Shown: positions 7,784-16,717, counted from the first letter of the stretch. The stretch is 64,000 nt of DNA from Ruminococcus sp. (GCF_024692365.1 NZ_JAILMR010000018.1:58764-122763); one strand, 5' to 3'. Notes: generated from the letters alone by a model not told the origin. Translations and numbers: made by a program.

Positions 7784-9024
7784 ACTTCAAACAGCACCCT
7801 TGTTCCGCCGCAGTTACGGATAGTCAGCACATGGCAGGCGCCATCGCCGAACACTCTGTCCATCTCGGCTTTGAATTCTTCAAGTTTGTTATTGGGGACG
7901 AATGCCTGTATAGTTCCTGCGAAACCGCCGCCGTGAACTCTGCAAGCACCCTCTCCGCCAAGTATCTTTTTGGCAAGATACAGTGCGATTGTCAGTCCTT
8001 GTTCGCGAACATTTACTGCCGCAAAAATGTTTTGCAGGTAAGCGAGAGACGAATCGCCGCTCTCATTTATAAGCCGCAGAAATTCGCTGAATCTTCCATG
8101 TTCAAGGGCTTCTGCCTGCTTAGCGACTCTCTCGTTCTCATCGAAGAAATGCAACGCTCTGAGAACGGCTCTGTCGCCGCATTTTTCTCTTAGCGTGACG
8201 ATATTTTCCATAACATCGTCCTTTGTTATCTCGCGGAGAACTGTTTTACCGAAATGCTCAGCAATGCTTTTCATCTCTGGCGGTATAGCAGCATATTCTG
8301 GAGTGAGGTCGGCGTGACTGCCCTTGGTATCGATTATACAGAGATAGTGTCCGCTCTCGGCAAAATCATATTCTATGCACTGAACCAGCGGAGTATCTTT
8401 GTCCTTAAAATCAATGGTTATCAGTCCGCCGACAGATGACGCCATCTGATCCATCAGTCCCGAGGGCTTTCCAAAGTGAACATTTTCAGCATATTGTGCG
8501 AGCTTTGCAATCTCAACATCGTTTATCTCGCCGTCGTTGTAAAGTCCGTTGAGTATCGTTCCGATTATGACTTCATAAGCGGCTGATGAAGAAAGTCCCG
8601 AACCCTGCAATACTTCGGATGTCATATAGGCTTTGAAACCGCCCAGCTTGTGACCTTTTTTCTTGAAACCGTCAGCCATACCGCGTATCAAGGCGGAAGA
8701 AGTGTTCTTCTCGTCGTCGCGGGGTTCGGTGTCGCAGATATCAACGACATCGGTAGGAAAGCCCTCTGACTTAACGGTGATATAGCCATCGTCTGTTGGA
8801 ATTACCGCGGCGATGATATCAAGTGAAACTCCCGCAGCAAGCACACAGCCGAGGTTGTGGTCGGTGTGATTTCCGCCAACTTCCGTTCTGCCGGGCGCGC
8901 TGAAAAAGAACTGTGGTTTTGCGCCGAAATACTTTTTGAATTCAACAGCCGCACTTCCGTAGCGTTGAAGCTGTCTTTCCATATCGTCTTTGGTATATAT
9001 CTTACCCATTGAAAGAGTCTTCAT
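7780..9024 (-). CDS. galK: Galactokinase
   Basis: This GHMP-family kinase of 414 residues phosphorylates galactose at C1 with ATP, the first step of the Leloir pathway. The galactokinase signature GRTEVGGNHTDHN is at 45-57, the GHMP ATP-binding motif LQGSGLSSSAAYE at 139-151, and the catalytic aspartate is in GLMDQM (D192). The C-terminal motif CRVHGGGFAGTIQAF is also present. A GGAGG Shine-Dalgarno lies 8 bases before the ATG, and the promoter is at 9094-9122. No galT or galE is adjacent, so the rest of the pathway must be elsewhere. Galactose would come from the hemicellulose and pectin broken down by the enzymes encoded at 17-33 kb. Confidence 0.93.
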   Translation of the reverse strand: MKTLSMGKIYTKDDMERQLQRYGSAAVEFKKYFGAKPQFFFSAPGRTEVGGNHTDHNLGCVLAAGVSLDIIAAVIPTDDGYITVKSEGFPTDVVDICDTEPRDDEKNTSSALIRGMADGFKKKGHKLGGFKAYMTSEVLQGSGLSSSAAYEVIIGTILNGLYNDGEINDVEIAKLAQYAENVHFGKPSGLMDQMASSVGGLITIDFKDKDTPLVQCIEYDFAESGHYLCIIDTKGSHADLTPEYAAIPPEMKSIAEHFGKTVLREITKDDVMENIVTLREKCGDRAVLRALHFFDENERVAKQAEALEHGRFSEFLRLINESGDSSLAYLQNIFAAVNVREQGLTIALYLAKKILGGEGACRVHGGGFAGTIQAFVPNNKLEEFKAEMDRVFGDGACHVLTIRNCGGTRVLFEV

Positions 9025-9093
9025 GCTGATATCCTCCGTTCATTAATACCCCATATCTGTTACCCTGTACCGCCTGTAAGACGTTATTATTTT

Positions 9094-9122
9094 ATTATAC
9101 TATATCACGCTAATTTTTGCAA
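9094..9122 (-). promoter_or_regulatory. Promoter of the galK operon
   Basis: On the minus strand TTGCAA (9122-9117) and TATAAT (9099-9094) are 17 bp apart. Confidence 0.75.
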
Positions 9123-9140
9123 GTATTTTTCCTTAATTTA

Positions 9141-9169
9141 TTGACATATTATCATGTATGTATTATAAT
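9141..9169 (+). promoter_or_regulatory. Promoter of the second lipoprotein gene
   Basis: TTGACA (9141-9146) and TATAAT (9164-9169) match the consensus perfectly with a 17-bp spacer. It also rules out any start codon at 9158, which would lie inside the promoter. Confidence 0.92.
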
Positions 9170-9193
9170 GGTAAAGAAAGGAAAGTGATATAT

Positions 9194-9715
9194 ATGAAAA
9201 TCTTTATATTATTGACATCAGTATGCGTCCTTCTTACCGGATGCGGTGCGGTGAACAAAAAAACTTCCGATGATGTTGAATCATCTCAGATAGTAAATCC
9301 CAGCACTCCGTGTGTCATACGTGATTCGGATCACAGCATGGTGACTTCAGACGGACTTATAAGTGAGAGCTTTGAATATTATTTTATCGACAAGAATACT
9401 GTTGCGGTAGATGTTACTGTAACAAATAACGGTGAAAGAGAAGTAAGTTTTAACTGCACTCCTCATATCTGGGCGGAGACGGATCTGACTCCTGAGGATT
9501 TCAGTTATGCATGGACTCAGCAATATATCTATACGGATATCGAACCGGGTGAAAGCACTGTGCTTACGGCGAATTATTCACTCCTTGAAGATGGCTGGTC
9601 AAGTACTGATCTCCATATCAAGCTTTTTTGTGATTTTGATAACTATCGTTATGACCCATATGAGATGCAGTACGATTTCACTATTTCTTATGATAATGTA
9701 GATTGGAAGGATTAA
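9194..9715 (+). CDS. Small secreted lipoprotein, probably a beta-sandwich
   Basis: The 173-residue product starts MKIFILLTSVCVLLTGCGAV, a short lipoprotein signal with LLTG-C and lipidation at Cys17. After a polar linker the body looks like one immunoglobulin-like beta-sandwich (phrases such as AVDVTVTNNGEREVSF, DIEPGESTVLTANY and LHIKLFCDFDNY), a fold common in DUF4352-type lipoproteins. The start at 9194 is chosen because an AAGGAAAG Shine-Dalgarno stands about 9 bases upstream and the promoter overlaps any earlier start. It is monocistronic, with a good terminator. Function unknown. Confidence 0.8.
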   Translation: MKIFILLTSVCVLLTGCGAVNKKTSDDVESSQIVNPSTPCVIRDSDHSMVTSDGLISESFEYYFIDKNTVAVDVTVTNNGEREVSFNCTPHIWAETDLTPEDFSYAWTQQYIYTDIEPGESTVLTANYSLLEDGWSSTDLHIKLFCDFDNYRYDPYEMQYDFTISYDNVDWKD

Positions 9716-9792
9716 TATTTTCTTGTTACCATATAATGTAAATTAGCTGGGCGAAACTAAACTGTAACAATATGATATATGATATTTATTCG

Positions 9793-9819
9793 GCGGTGCA
9801 GGGTATGCACCGCTTTTTT
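9793..9819 (+). terminator. Rho-independent terminator after the lipoprotein gene
   Basis: A perfect 8-bp stem (GCGGTGCA / TGCACCGC) with loop GGGTA is followed by six T. Confidence 0.9.
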
Positions 9820-9873
9820 ACTGCCTGAAACGGCGCTTATTTGACTATTGATATAAAAGTTATTTTATACCTA

Positions 9874-9902
9874 TTGCATTTTGGGGCAAAATGTGGTATA
9901 AT
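9874..9902 (+). promoter_or_regulatory. iorA promoter with a dyad in the spacer
   Basis: TTGCAT (9874-9879) and TATAAT (9897-9902) are 17 bp apart. The spacer region contains the dyad ATTTTG-GGG-CAAAAT (9878-9892). The mannanase promoter at 21613-21641 has the same -35 box and 13 of 17 identical spacer bases, and the ferredoxin promoter has a related ATTTTGGAAAAT. A shared operator is possible. Confidence 0.75.
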
Positions 9903-9996
9903 CATTTTATATATTTTATATTGTATCACGTGTTTGTGAAAAATAACTATCAATGAAGGCTGTTAAGAACAGTCCTGCATGAAAGGAAAGATGGCT

Positions 9997-11730
9997 ATGA
10001 AAAAACTGATGCTTGGTAATGAGGCATTTGCAAGAGGTCTTTACGAGGCTGGCTGTAAAGTCGTTTCGTCTTACCCCGGCACACCCTCTACCGAGATAAC
10101 CGAGGCTGCCGCTAAGTATGAGGAGATATATGCTGAGTGGGCACCCAATGAGAAGGTCGCTATGGAGGTTGCACTGGGTGCTTCTATCGCAGGTGTTAGA
10201 AGTTTCTGCGGAATGAAGCACGTTGGTCTTAACGTTGCGGCTGACCCTCTTTATACCGCAGGATATACCGGTGTTACAGGCGGTATGGTAATTGCTGTTG
10301 CTGATGACCCCGGAATGCACTCTTCACAGAATGAGCAGGATTCCCGTCACCACGCTGCGGCTTCAAAGACTATGATGATCGAGCCCTCGGATTCTGCCGA
10401 GTGCAAGGAATACACCAAGATAGCTTTCGAGCTTTCCGAAAAGTTCGATGTTCCCGTTATTGTCAGAATGTCTACAAGAGTAGCACACTCTCAGTCAGCA
10501 GTTGAACTCTGCGACAGGGAAGAGAGGGAAGCTATCCCTTACGAGAAGAACGCTGCAAAGTATGTTATGATGCCCGGCAATGCTATCCGCAGACACCCCA
10601 TCGTTGAGGACAGAATGAGAGCAATCGCTGAGTATGGCGAGAACTGCCCCCTCAACACCGTTGAGTATAATGACACCGAGATTGGTGTTATCACCGCAGG
10701 TATCTGCTATCAGTACGCTAAGGAAGCTCTGGGCGACAAGGTAAGCTACCTGAAACTGGGTATCGTTAACCCCATGCCTGTTAACATCATCAAGGATTTC
10801 GCTTCAAAGTGCAAGAAGATAATCGTTATCGAGGAACTTGACGATGTTATCGAAACACACTGCAAGAAGAACGGTGTTGCCTGTCAGGGCAAGGAGCTCT
10901 TCGGCTGGCTTGGTGAGATCAATCAGGTCATTATCAGAGATAAGGTACTGGGTATCAAGCCCGAGTTCGATACATTTGAGGACACTGTCCCTGTCAGACC
11001 TCCCGTTATGTGCGCAGGCTGTCCTCACAGAGGCCTGTTCTACTGCCTCAGCAAGCTGAAAGTCACTGTATCGGGCGATATCGGCTGCTATACACTGGGT
11101 GCTACCGCTCCTCTGTGCGCTATGGATTCCACTATATGCATGGGCGCTTCCATCTCTGCACTCCACGGCTACAACAAGGCACTTGGCGCTGACGCTGAGA
11201 AGAAGTCTGTTGCTGTTATCGGTGACTCCACCTTCATGCACAGCGGTATGACTGGTCTTGTTAACATAGCTTACAATGCTACAAATTCCACAGTTATCAT
11301 TCTCGATAACTCCATCACAGGTATGACAGGTCATCAGCAGAACCCCACCACAGGTAAGAACCTCAAGGGCGACCCTGCTGCTGCTGTTAATCTTGAAGAC
11401 CTCTGCCACGCTATCGGCATCAAGAGCGTTCGCGTTGTTGACCCCTATCACATGGCTGAAACAGAGGCAGTTATTAAGGATGAACTGGCTAAGGAAGAAC
11501 CTTCTGTTATCATTTCAAGAAGACCCTGCGCTCTGTTGAAATACGTTAAGCATAAGCCTGCACTCCACTGCGATACTGACAAGTGCGTAGGCTGTAAGCA
11601 GTGTCTGAAGATAGGCTGTCCAGCTATCTCGATTCACGATGGCAAGATGAAGATCGACCATACACAGTGTGTAGGCTGCGGTATCTGCACAGAGATGTGT
11701 AAGCTGGGTGCTATCAAGGGTAACGACTAA
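9997..11730 (+). CDS. iorA: Indolepyruvate:ferredoxin oxidoreductase, alpha subunit
   Basis: The 577-residue large subunit binds thiamine diphosphate and oxidatively decarboxylates aryl pyruvates (indolepyruvate, phenylpyruvate) to aryl-acetyl-CoA, passing electrons to ferredoxin; the reaction is reversible. The N-terminal pyrimidine-binding domain starts KLMLGNEAFARGLYEAG, and the diphosphate-binding domain holds the GDIGCYTLG and GDSTF motifs. The C-terminus carries two [4Fe-4S] sites, cysteines near 530, 533, 536 and 541 and near 558, 561, 564 and 568. I place the start at 9997 because AAGGAAAG stands 6-7 bases before it; the ATG at 9979 has no Shine-Dalgarno. iorB follows, separated by a small membrane protein gene, with paaK after it. 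Confidence 0.95.
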   Translation: MKKLMLGNEAFARGLYEAGCKVVSSYPGTPSTEITEAAAKYEEIYAEWAPNEKVAMEVALGASIAGVRSFCGMKHVGLNVAADPLYTAGYTGVTGGMVIAVADDPGMHSSQNEQDSRHHAAASKTMMIEPSDSAECKEYTKIAFELSEKFDVPVIVRMSTRVAHSQSAVELCDREEREAIPYEKNAAKYVMMPGNAIRRHPIVEDRMRAIAEYGENCPLNTVEYNDTEIGVITAGICYQYAKEALGDKVSYLKLGIVNPMPVNIIKDFASKCKKIIVIEELDDVIETHCKKNGVACQGKELFGWLGEINQVIIRDKVLGIKPEFDTFEDTVPVRPPVMCAGCPHRGLFYCLSKLKVTVSGDIGCYTLGATAPLCAMDSTICMGASISALHGYNKALGADAEKKSVAVIGDSTFMHSGMTGLVNIAYNATNSTVIILDNSITGMTGHQQNPTTGKNLKGDPAAAVNLEDLCHAIGIKSVRVVDPYHMAETEAVIKDELAKEEPSVIISRRPCALLKYVKHKPALHCDTDKCVGCKQCLKIGCPAISIHDGKMKIDHTQCVGCGICTEMCKLGAIKGND

Positions 11731-11844
11731 GTGTAACAATACTTACTTGCGCGATTTGTGATCTGGTGCTTGTACATGACTTCATATGGTTCATCAAGCT
11801 GCGCAATGTAAAGAAAATAGAGTCAGAATAGGTGAGAAAGAATA

Positions 11845-12273
11845 ATGTACGATGACGATAATAAAATAACAGGAACGATAGGCGCTCTGATAGGGGCAGC
11901 CCTCGGCGTAGGCTTATGGTGTCTTATTGGGCTTGCAGGCAAGATAGCTTTTATAGGCGGCGTTGCTATATTTCTTGGAGCTTTAGGCGGTTACCGTCTT
12001 CTTGGTAAGGACATTAGCAAGGTAGGAGCTATCATATCGCTGGTGATAGTAGTTATAGCGGTTTATTTTGCTACAAGGCTCAACTATGGCATAGCTTTGT
12101 ACCGTGCTTGTGACGGAGAGGTTTCTTTCGGCAAGTGTTACAGCAACGCTTTGACGCTGCTTGAAGCTCTCGGCGAGAAAGGCTCATTCTACAAAGATCT
12201 TGCTTTAGGATATCTTATAACACTTGGCGGCGGATTTTTTTCGCTGGTAAAGCTTGGTGTTGTAGGAAACTGA
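11845..12273 (+). CDS. Small membrane protein between iorA and iorB
   Basis: The 142-residue product has three or four hydrophobic, glycine-rich segments (IGALIGAALGVGLWCLIGLA, FIGGVAIFLGALGGY and IISLVIVVIAVYFA) and a loop with two cysteines (YRACDGEVSFGKCYS). I do not recognise the family. It lies in the gap between iorA and iorB, which normally are adjacent, about 110 bp from each. A weak GGTGAGAAAG stands before the ATG. Possible roles are a membrane anchor or transporter for the oxidoreductase or its aromatic substrates; the position is the only support. It could also be an unrelated insertion. Confidence 0.75.
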   Translation: MYDDDNKITGTIGALIGAALGVGLWCLIGLAGKIAFIGGVAIFLGALGGYRLLGKDISKVGAIISLVIVVIAVYFATRLNYGIALYRACDGEVSFGKCYSNALTLLEALGEKGSFYKDLALGYLITLGGGFFSLVKLGVVGN

Positions 12274-12379
12274 TTTTTGCAGGAGATCAGCGTAACATGG
12301 TAAATATCGTTTGTGTGGTATAATTCATGTAGACGGTGATCTTCAAATACTATACGTTAACAATAAGGAGTTGTAATAA

Positions 12380-12955
12380 ATGGAAACTAAGTCTGTTATG
12401 ATAGTCGGCGTAGGCGGACAGGGTTCGCTGCTGGCTTCAAGAATACTTGGCAACGTGTTGCTTTCGCAGGGCTTTGATGTTAAAGTCAGCGAGGTACACG
12501 GCATGAGCCAGCGCGGCGGCTCGGTAGTTACTTATGTAAAATACGGCGATAAGGTATATTCGCCTGTTGTTGAAAAGGGTGAAGCTGATATCATCATAAG
12601 CTTTGAACAGCTGGAAGCTGCAAGATATGTGCAATATCTCAAAAAGGGCGGTCATATCGTTACTTCAACTCAGCAGATAGACCCTATGCCTGTTATCAAT
12701 GGCACCGCTGTTTATCCCGATGATATCATCGGCAAGCTGAAAAAGCAGGGTATCAGCGTTATCGATGTTGACGCACTGACCCTCGCTGAAGAAGCAGGTA
12801 CAGCAAAGGCATCAAACGTTGTTCTGATGGGCGTTGTATCCATGAAGATGGATTTCTCTGAGGATGTATGGCAGGCAGCACTTGAAAACTGCGTTCCTGC
12901 TAAGTTCCTGGAGTTGAACAAGAAGGCTTTTGCTCTGGGCAGAGCGGCTGTCTGA
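12380..12955 (+). CDS. iorB: Indolepyruvate:ferredoxin oxidoreductase, beta subunit
   Basis: The 191-residue gamma-type domain subunit pairs with IorA to make the active oxidoreductase. It begins with the family's nucleotide-fold motif VGVGGQGSLLASRILG and contains the signature EVHGMSQRGGSV followed by EADIIISFEQLEAARYV. Length and order are typical. An AAGGAG Shine-Dalgarno precedes the ATG. A TATAAT at 12319-12324 might start a separate transcript, but no good -35 is seen, so a single iorA-to-iorB transcript is also likely. With paaK and the ACT protein downstream this forms the set used for aryl-pyruvate to aryl-acetate conversion. Confidence 0.93.
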   Translation: METKSVMIVGVGGQGSLLASRILGNVLLSQGFDVKVSEVHGMSQRGGSVVTYVKYGDKVYSPVVEKGEADIIISFEQLEAARYVQYLKKGGHIVTSTQQIDPMPVINGTAVYPDDIIGKLKKQGISVIDVDALTLAEEAGTAKASNVVLMGVVSMKMDFSEDVWQAALENCVPAKFLELNKKAFALGRAAV

Positions 12956-13186
12956 AAAATACTATCGGATAATTGCAGTCATTTTTCGTAAAGATCTGAC
13001 TGCTTGGGTAAACGGCATAAGTTTCGTGAAATTCGGCATTCGTTCGGATAAAGAGATATTATGTCGTTTACTAAAAACCTAAGCGATTTAGTGGTTTAAA
13101 ATATCAAATTTAAAATGGAAATAATCGGTAATTTATGGTATGGCATGGAACGTTCATACATATCTTACCAGAAGGAGTGGAAACCA

Positions 13187-14500
13187 ATGGCTGAGAAAAT
13201 CTATTGGAACAAAGATATCGAGACTATGGAACTCGATAAGATGAAGGCTCTCCAGAGTGAGAGACTTGTCAAGCAGGTAAGACACGTATGGGATCATGTT
13301 CCTTACTATCGTGACCTGATGGAGAAGAAGGGCGTTACACCCGATGATATCAAGAGTATTGACGACCTTCACAAGCTGCCATTTATCTCCAAGGCTGACC
13401 TAAGAGATAATTATCCCGACGGACTGCTGGCTGTGCCGAAGTCTGAGTGTGTACGTATCCACGCCACCAGTGGTACAACAGGCAAGAGAGCTATCGCATT
13501 CTATACCCAGAACGACATTGATATCTGGGATAACTGCGTTGCGCGTGCTATCACAGCGGCTGGCGGTACAAAGGATGATGTTGTTCACGTTGCATACGGC
13601 TACGGTCTTTTCACAGGTGGTCTGGGACTTCACGGCGGCTCTCACAAGGTTGGCTGTCTGACATTGCCTGTATCCTCAGGCAATACCGAAAGACAGATAC
13701 AGTTCATGCAGGATCTGGGTTCAACTATACTCTGTTGTACACCTTCCTATGCGGCTTACATCGGTGAGACTCTGCAGGAAATGGGTCTTACTCCCGATGA
13801 TATCCAGCTCAAGGCAGGTATCTTCGGTGCTGAGCCCTGGACAGAGGAAATGCGCAAGCAGATCGAGGAGAGCCTTGGCATAAAGGCTTATGATATCTAT
13901 GGTCTTACCGAAACATCGGGTCCAGGTGTGGCTTTTGAATGTGAAGAGCAGACAGGTATGCACATCAATGAAGATCACTTCATCGCTGAGATCATCGATC
14001 CTGAAACAGGCGAAGTTCTTCCCGAGGGCGAGAAGGGCGAGCTGGTATTCACAAGCATTACCAAGGAAGCTTTCCCACTGCTGAGATATCGCACAAGAGA
14101 TATCTGCATACTCAACCGCAAAAAGTGCTCCTGCGGCAGAACACTCATCAAGATGTGCAAGCCTATGGGTAGAAGCGACGATATGCTTATAATCAAGGGT
14201 GTTAACGTATTCCCGTCACAGATCGAGACCGTTCTGCTGAAGGACTTCAAGGCTCAGCCCAACTATCAGATAGTTGTTGACAGAGTAGGCAATGTTGATA
14301 CCTTTGAGATAAAGGTAGAGCTGACCGACGAAATGATAGGCGATACCATCAAGTCCGTATCTGAACTTGAAAAGAAGCTTAGCGCTGATATCGTTCAGAT
14401 TCTCGGTATCAAGGCTAAGATCAGCCTTGTTGAGCCTAAGAGCATACCACGTTCCGAGGGCAAGGCTGTAAGAGTTATCGATAAGAGGAAACTGGTATGA
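13187..14500 (+). CDS. paaK: Phenylacetate-CoA ligase
   Basis: This 437-residue member of the acyl-adenylate-forming family joins phenylacetate (or indole- or hydroxyphenylacetate) to CoA with ATP. The adenylate motif ATSGTTGKRAI is near residue 108, YGLTETSGPG gives the second core motif, and the PaaK-type C-terminal lid starts near MGRSDDMLIIKGVNVFPSQIE. The start at 13187 follows a GGAGTG Shine-Dalgarno; an ATG 72 bases upstream has none. In rumen Ruminococcus, phenylacetate is an essential precursor: it is activated and reductively carboxylated to phenylpyruvate for phenylalanine. PaaK plus IorAB would do exactly that. In the opposite direction the pair would yield ATP from aryl pyruvates. 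Confidence 0.93.
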   Translation: MAEKIYWNKDIETMELDKMKALQSERLVKQVRHVWDHVPYYRDLMEKKGVTPDDIKSIDDLHKLPFISKADLRDNYPDGLLAVPKSECVRIHATSGTTGKRAIAFYTQNDIDIWDNCVARAITAAGGTKDDVVHVAYGYGLFTGGLGLHGGSHKVGCLTLPVSSGNTERQIQFMQDLGSTILCCTPSYAAYIGETLQEMGLTPDDIQLKAGIFGAEPWTEEMRKQIEESLGIKAYDIYGLTETSGPGVAFECEEQTGMHINEDHFIAEIIDPETGEVLPEGEKGELVFTSITKEAFPLLRYRTRDICILNRKKCSCGRTLIKMCKPMGRSDDMLIIKGVNVFPSQIETVLLKDFKAQPNYQIVVDRVGNVDTFEIKVELTDEMIGDTIKSVSELEKKLSADIVQILGIKAKISLVEPKSIPRSEGKAVRVIDKRKLV

Positions 14501-15000
14501 GTTGTTTAGGTGTGCTTTTTGCAGTTCACGAAGATGTTGTCAGAAAGCTGGGTGATATGCCTCTTGAAGAGCGCCCCAAATATATATCCGAGGAACTGGA
14601 AGAGGAGTATTTTGAGGAATATCCTGAGCGCACATACGAACTTGACAAGTCCTGGGACGCTATGCACCGCCTGCTGACCGACGGCACTTTGTCTTTTGGC
14701 GGTGAAGAACCCCTTGCTAAGGCAGTGCTTGGCGGCGAGGTACTCTACTTCGATGAAGACCATGATGATTACATCATATCAGCGAAAACTCCCGATGAAG
14801 TAAAAAAAGTATACGAAGCTCTTCAAAGTCTTGAAGAAAGTGATATAAAGCGCAGATACTTTGCTATCCCAGCCGATGAGTACGAAGATAAAGGTGAAGA
14901 AGACTACGAGTACACGCTGGAATATCTGCAAGACAGCCTGAGTTTCTGGCGTTATGCGGCAGAACACGGTCTGTGGGTGCTGTTCACAGCCGACCAGTAA
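14497..15000 (+). CDS. DUF1877 family protein (YfbM-like)
   Basis: The 167-residue acidic cytosolic protein starts MSCLGVLFAVHEDVVRKL and has the DUF1877 landmarks: a tryptophan-containing LDKSWDAMHRLLTDG, LAKAVLGGEVL, and a C-terminal region with RYFAIPADEY and LSFWRYAAEHGLWVLF. The family, including E. coli YfbM, has a known structure but no agreed function. Its ATG overlaps the paaK stop (ATGA), so translation is coupled. That tight link to phenylacetate-CoA ligase is unusual and may mean a role in that pathway, or only compact packing. Confidence 0.85.
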   Translation: MSCLGVLFAVHEDVVRKLGDMPLEERPKYISEELEEEYFEEYPERTYELDKSWDAMHRLLTDGTLSFGGEEPLAKAVLGGEVLYFDEDHDDYIISAKTPDEVKKVYEALQSLEESDIKRRYFAIPADEYEDKGEEDYEYTLEYLQDSLSFWRYAAEHGLWVLFTADQ

Positions 15001-15035
15001 AAAAGAATAGATACACAAGAAAGAAGGTTAGAATA

Positions 15036-15470
15036 ATGACTATAAAGCAGTTATCTATATTTGTTGAAAATAAGCCCGGCAGACTGTCGGACGTTACACA
15101 TACGCTCAAAGACGGCAATATCAATATCCGTGCGATAACTACTGCTGACAGCAGTGATTTTGGTATACTCAGACTTATCGTTGACGATACCGATAAGGCT
15201 ATCGAGTGCCTGAAAAAAGCTGATTATCTCGTAAAGATGACTAACGTCATCGCAGTAACAGCCGAGGACAAGCCCGGCGGAATGGCTTCTATCATGAAGA
15301 CCCTCTACAAGGCAAATATCAGCGTTGAGTATATGTATTCCGCTTTCCTGAATCCTTCTGATGTCACAGCTTGCCTTATCCTGCGTGTTGACAGCAACGA
15401 AAATGCTATCGAGGCACTGACCGATGCAGGTTACAGACTGCTTTCGGCTGAGGATCTGGCGAAGTTCTGA
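15036..15470 (+). CDS. Tandem ACT-domain regulatory protein
   Basis: The 144-residue protein consists of two ACT domains (about 1-70 and 72-143). The first begins MTIKQLSIFVENKPGRLSDV and the second VIAVTAEDKPGGMASIM; the ENKPG and EDKPG turns are the usual amino-acid-binding loop. Such stand-alone double ACT proteins commonly follow paaK and ior genes and are thought to sense aromatic amino acids. The start at 15036 has AGAAGG 7 bases upstream; an earlier ATG lies inside the preceding gene. It is likely the last functional partner of the ior-paaK set. Confidence 0.9.
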   Translation: MTIKQLSIFVENKPGRLSDVTHTLKDGNINIRAITTADSSDFGILRLIVDDTDKAIECLKKADYLVKMTNVIAVTAEDKPGGMASIMKTLYKANISVEYMYSAFLNPSDVTACLILRVDSNENAIEALTDAGYRLLSAEDLAKF

Positions 15471-15552
15471 TCAATAGACGGCTATGCGCTGCTGATACTG
15501 CTTACCATGGCAGCCTTGGCAGCGCTGTTTTTATTTAAAACGGAGACAAAAA

Positions 15553-16530
15553 ATGAGAGACAGAAAAAATGATAAAGCATTCGCCATCAGTTCAATGGCA
15601 GTAACACCATTTGTTGCAGTGCTTTATATTTCGGAGTTCGTTGTAAAAGACAAATTTGCGCCCGAAACACTGATAGGCGCAGAGGGTCTTTTTCAGATGA
15701 AAAAGTACTGCATATCGCTGATAGAATATCATGTGGCAGGAGTGGTGTTTATCTTCATTCTTACTATGTTTGCTACATGGTTGTTCCGCAGGTTAAGCGG
15801 CGGAGGTGGCTTTTCACGTCGAACAAGTATAATAGCGGCAGCTGTGCTTGCGACTGGGTGGCTGCTTCTTTTCCCTATGTATACCGGTTGTGATGTTCAG
15901 GCAGAACTCGCAGGGTGCAAAGGTATATCCATGTGGCGGGTAACAAAACTGCTGACGAAGATCAACGCTGATATTGATTCTGCCGAGAAAGAGATAGCTT
16001 ATTCGGGGAAGCCAAAATTCGCACATTATTCTTATAAACATTCAAGGCACCGCAGTTCACGAGAATGGTACGAAGATGAATACTCCTTCATTACTAGTTT
16101 TGAGAAACCGATAGGACAGATCTCCCGCGGGGATATGAAAGCACTCAATCAAGGTATTTACCGCTATGCTGATCACGAATTCAAGGTCTACCGCAATTCT
16201 CGTTTGATTGCTGAAATAGACGGTGTGGATTCGGTCGATGATATTTCGCAGGAGATCATCACCCTCACGTATGACCCCGATACAAGTATGGTATACCGCG
16301 ACCTCATATGCGAGGATGAATCCGATCTGACTATGCTGTATTGGGTTGCCAAAGAAAACGGCAGGATTGTAGGAGATAGTCCTGCTAATAACGATACCGA
16401 TTATTATATCCATCGCGTAGTTCCAAGTAAGTGCGAGATCTGGATTGAAACCCGCGACCTGGCACGTGATAAAACGATACGTGTCAGCAATGTTATAACA
16501 TACGAACAGACCGAATACTTGAATGAATAA
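15553..16530 (+). CDS. Unknown membrane protein with extracytoplasmic domain
   Basis: The 325-residue protein has three hydrophobic segments in its first 120 residues (AISSMAVTPFVAVLYISEFV, VAGVVFIFILTMFATWLF and IIAAAVLATGWLLLFPMY), then a polar domain of about 200 residues that is probably outside the membrane. The domain contains a His/Arg/Tyr-rich patch (HYSYKHSRHRSSREWY) and a charged beta-rich part. A GGAG Shine-Dalgarno stands before the ATG. I do not recognise the family. It follows the ACT gene by 82 bp and may belong to the same transcript. Confidence 0.75.
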   Translation: MRDRKNDKAFAISSMAVTPFVAVLYISEFVVKDKFAPETLIGAEGLFQMKKYCISLIEYHVAGVVFIFILTMFATWLFRRLSGGGGFSRRTSIIAAAVLATGWLLLFPMYTGCDVQAELAGCKGISMWRVTKLLTKINADIDSAEKEIAYSGKPKFAHYSYKHSRHRSSREWYEDEYSFITSFEKPIGQISRGDMKALNQGIYRYADHEFKVYRNSRLIAEIDGVDSVDDISQEIITLTYDPDTSMVYRDLICEDESDLTMLYWVAKENGRIVGDSPANNDTDYYIHRVVPSKCEIWIETRDLARDKTIRVSNVITYEQTEYLNE

Positions 16531-16717
16531 TATCACCAAGAATTCTGTGAATAGAATGTTAACCCGAGCTAACATTAATGTAGGACATTTACCCTAAATC
16601 CAACAGGATAAATAGGTCAAAGTTCAATAAATACCTATTCTATGTAATTGAGAAAACTGCGTGTTTACTGATATTTTTTCGTCTTTTATAGAATAAGCTC
16701 TGATGATGATTATCTAA
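16531..16717. other. AT-rich intergenic stretch upstream of the ferredoxin control region
   Basis: No gene or clear hairpin was seen. The control elements of the ferredoxin gene start at 16718. Confidence 0.4.

Noticed and set aside
15471..15552. Possible remnant of a membrane-anchor tail (DGYALLILLTMAALAALFLF) after the ACT gene
   Set aside because: It has no start codon with a Shine-Dalgarno and is too short; it might be a decayed C-terminus but could be chance.
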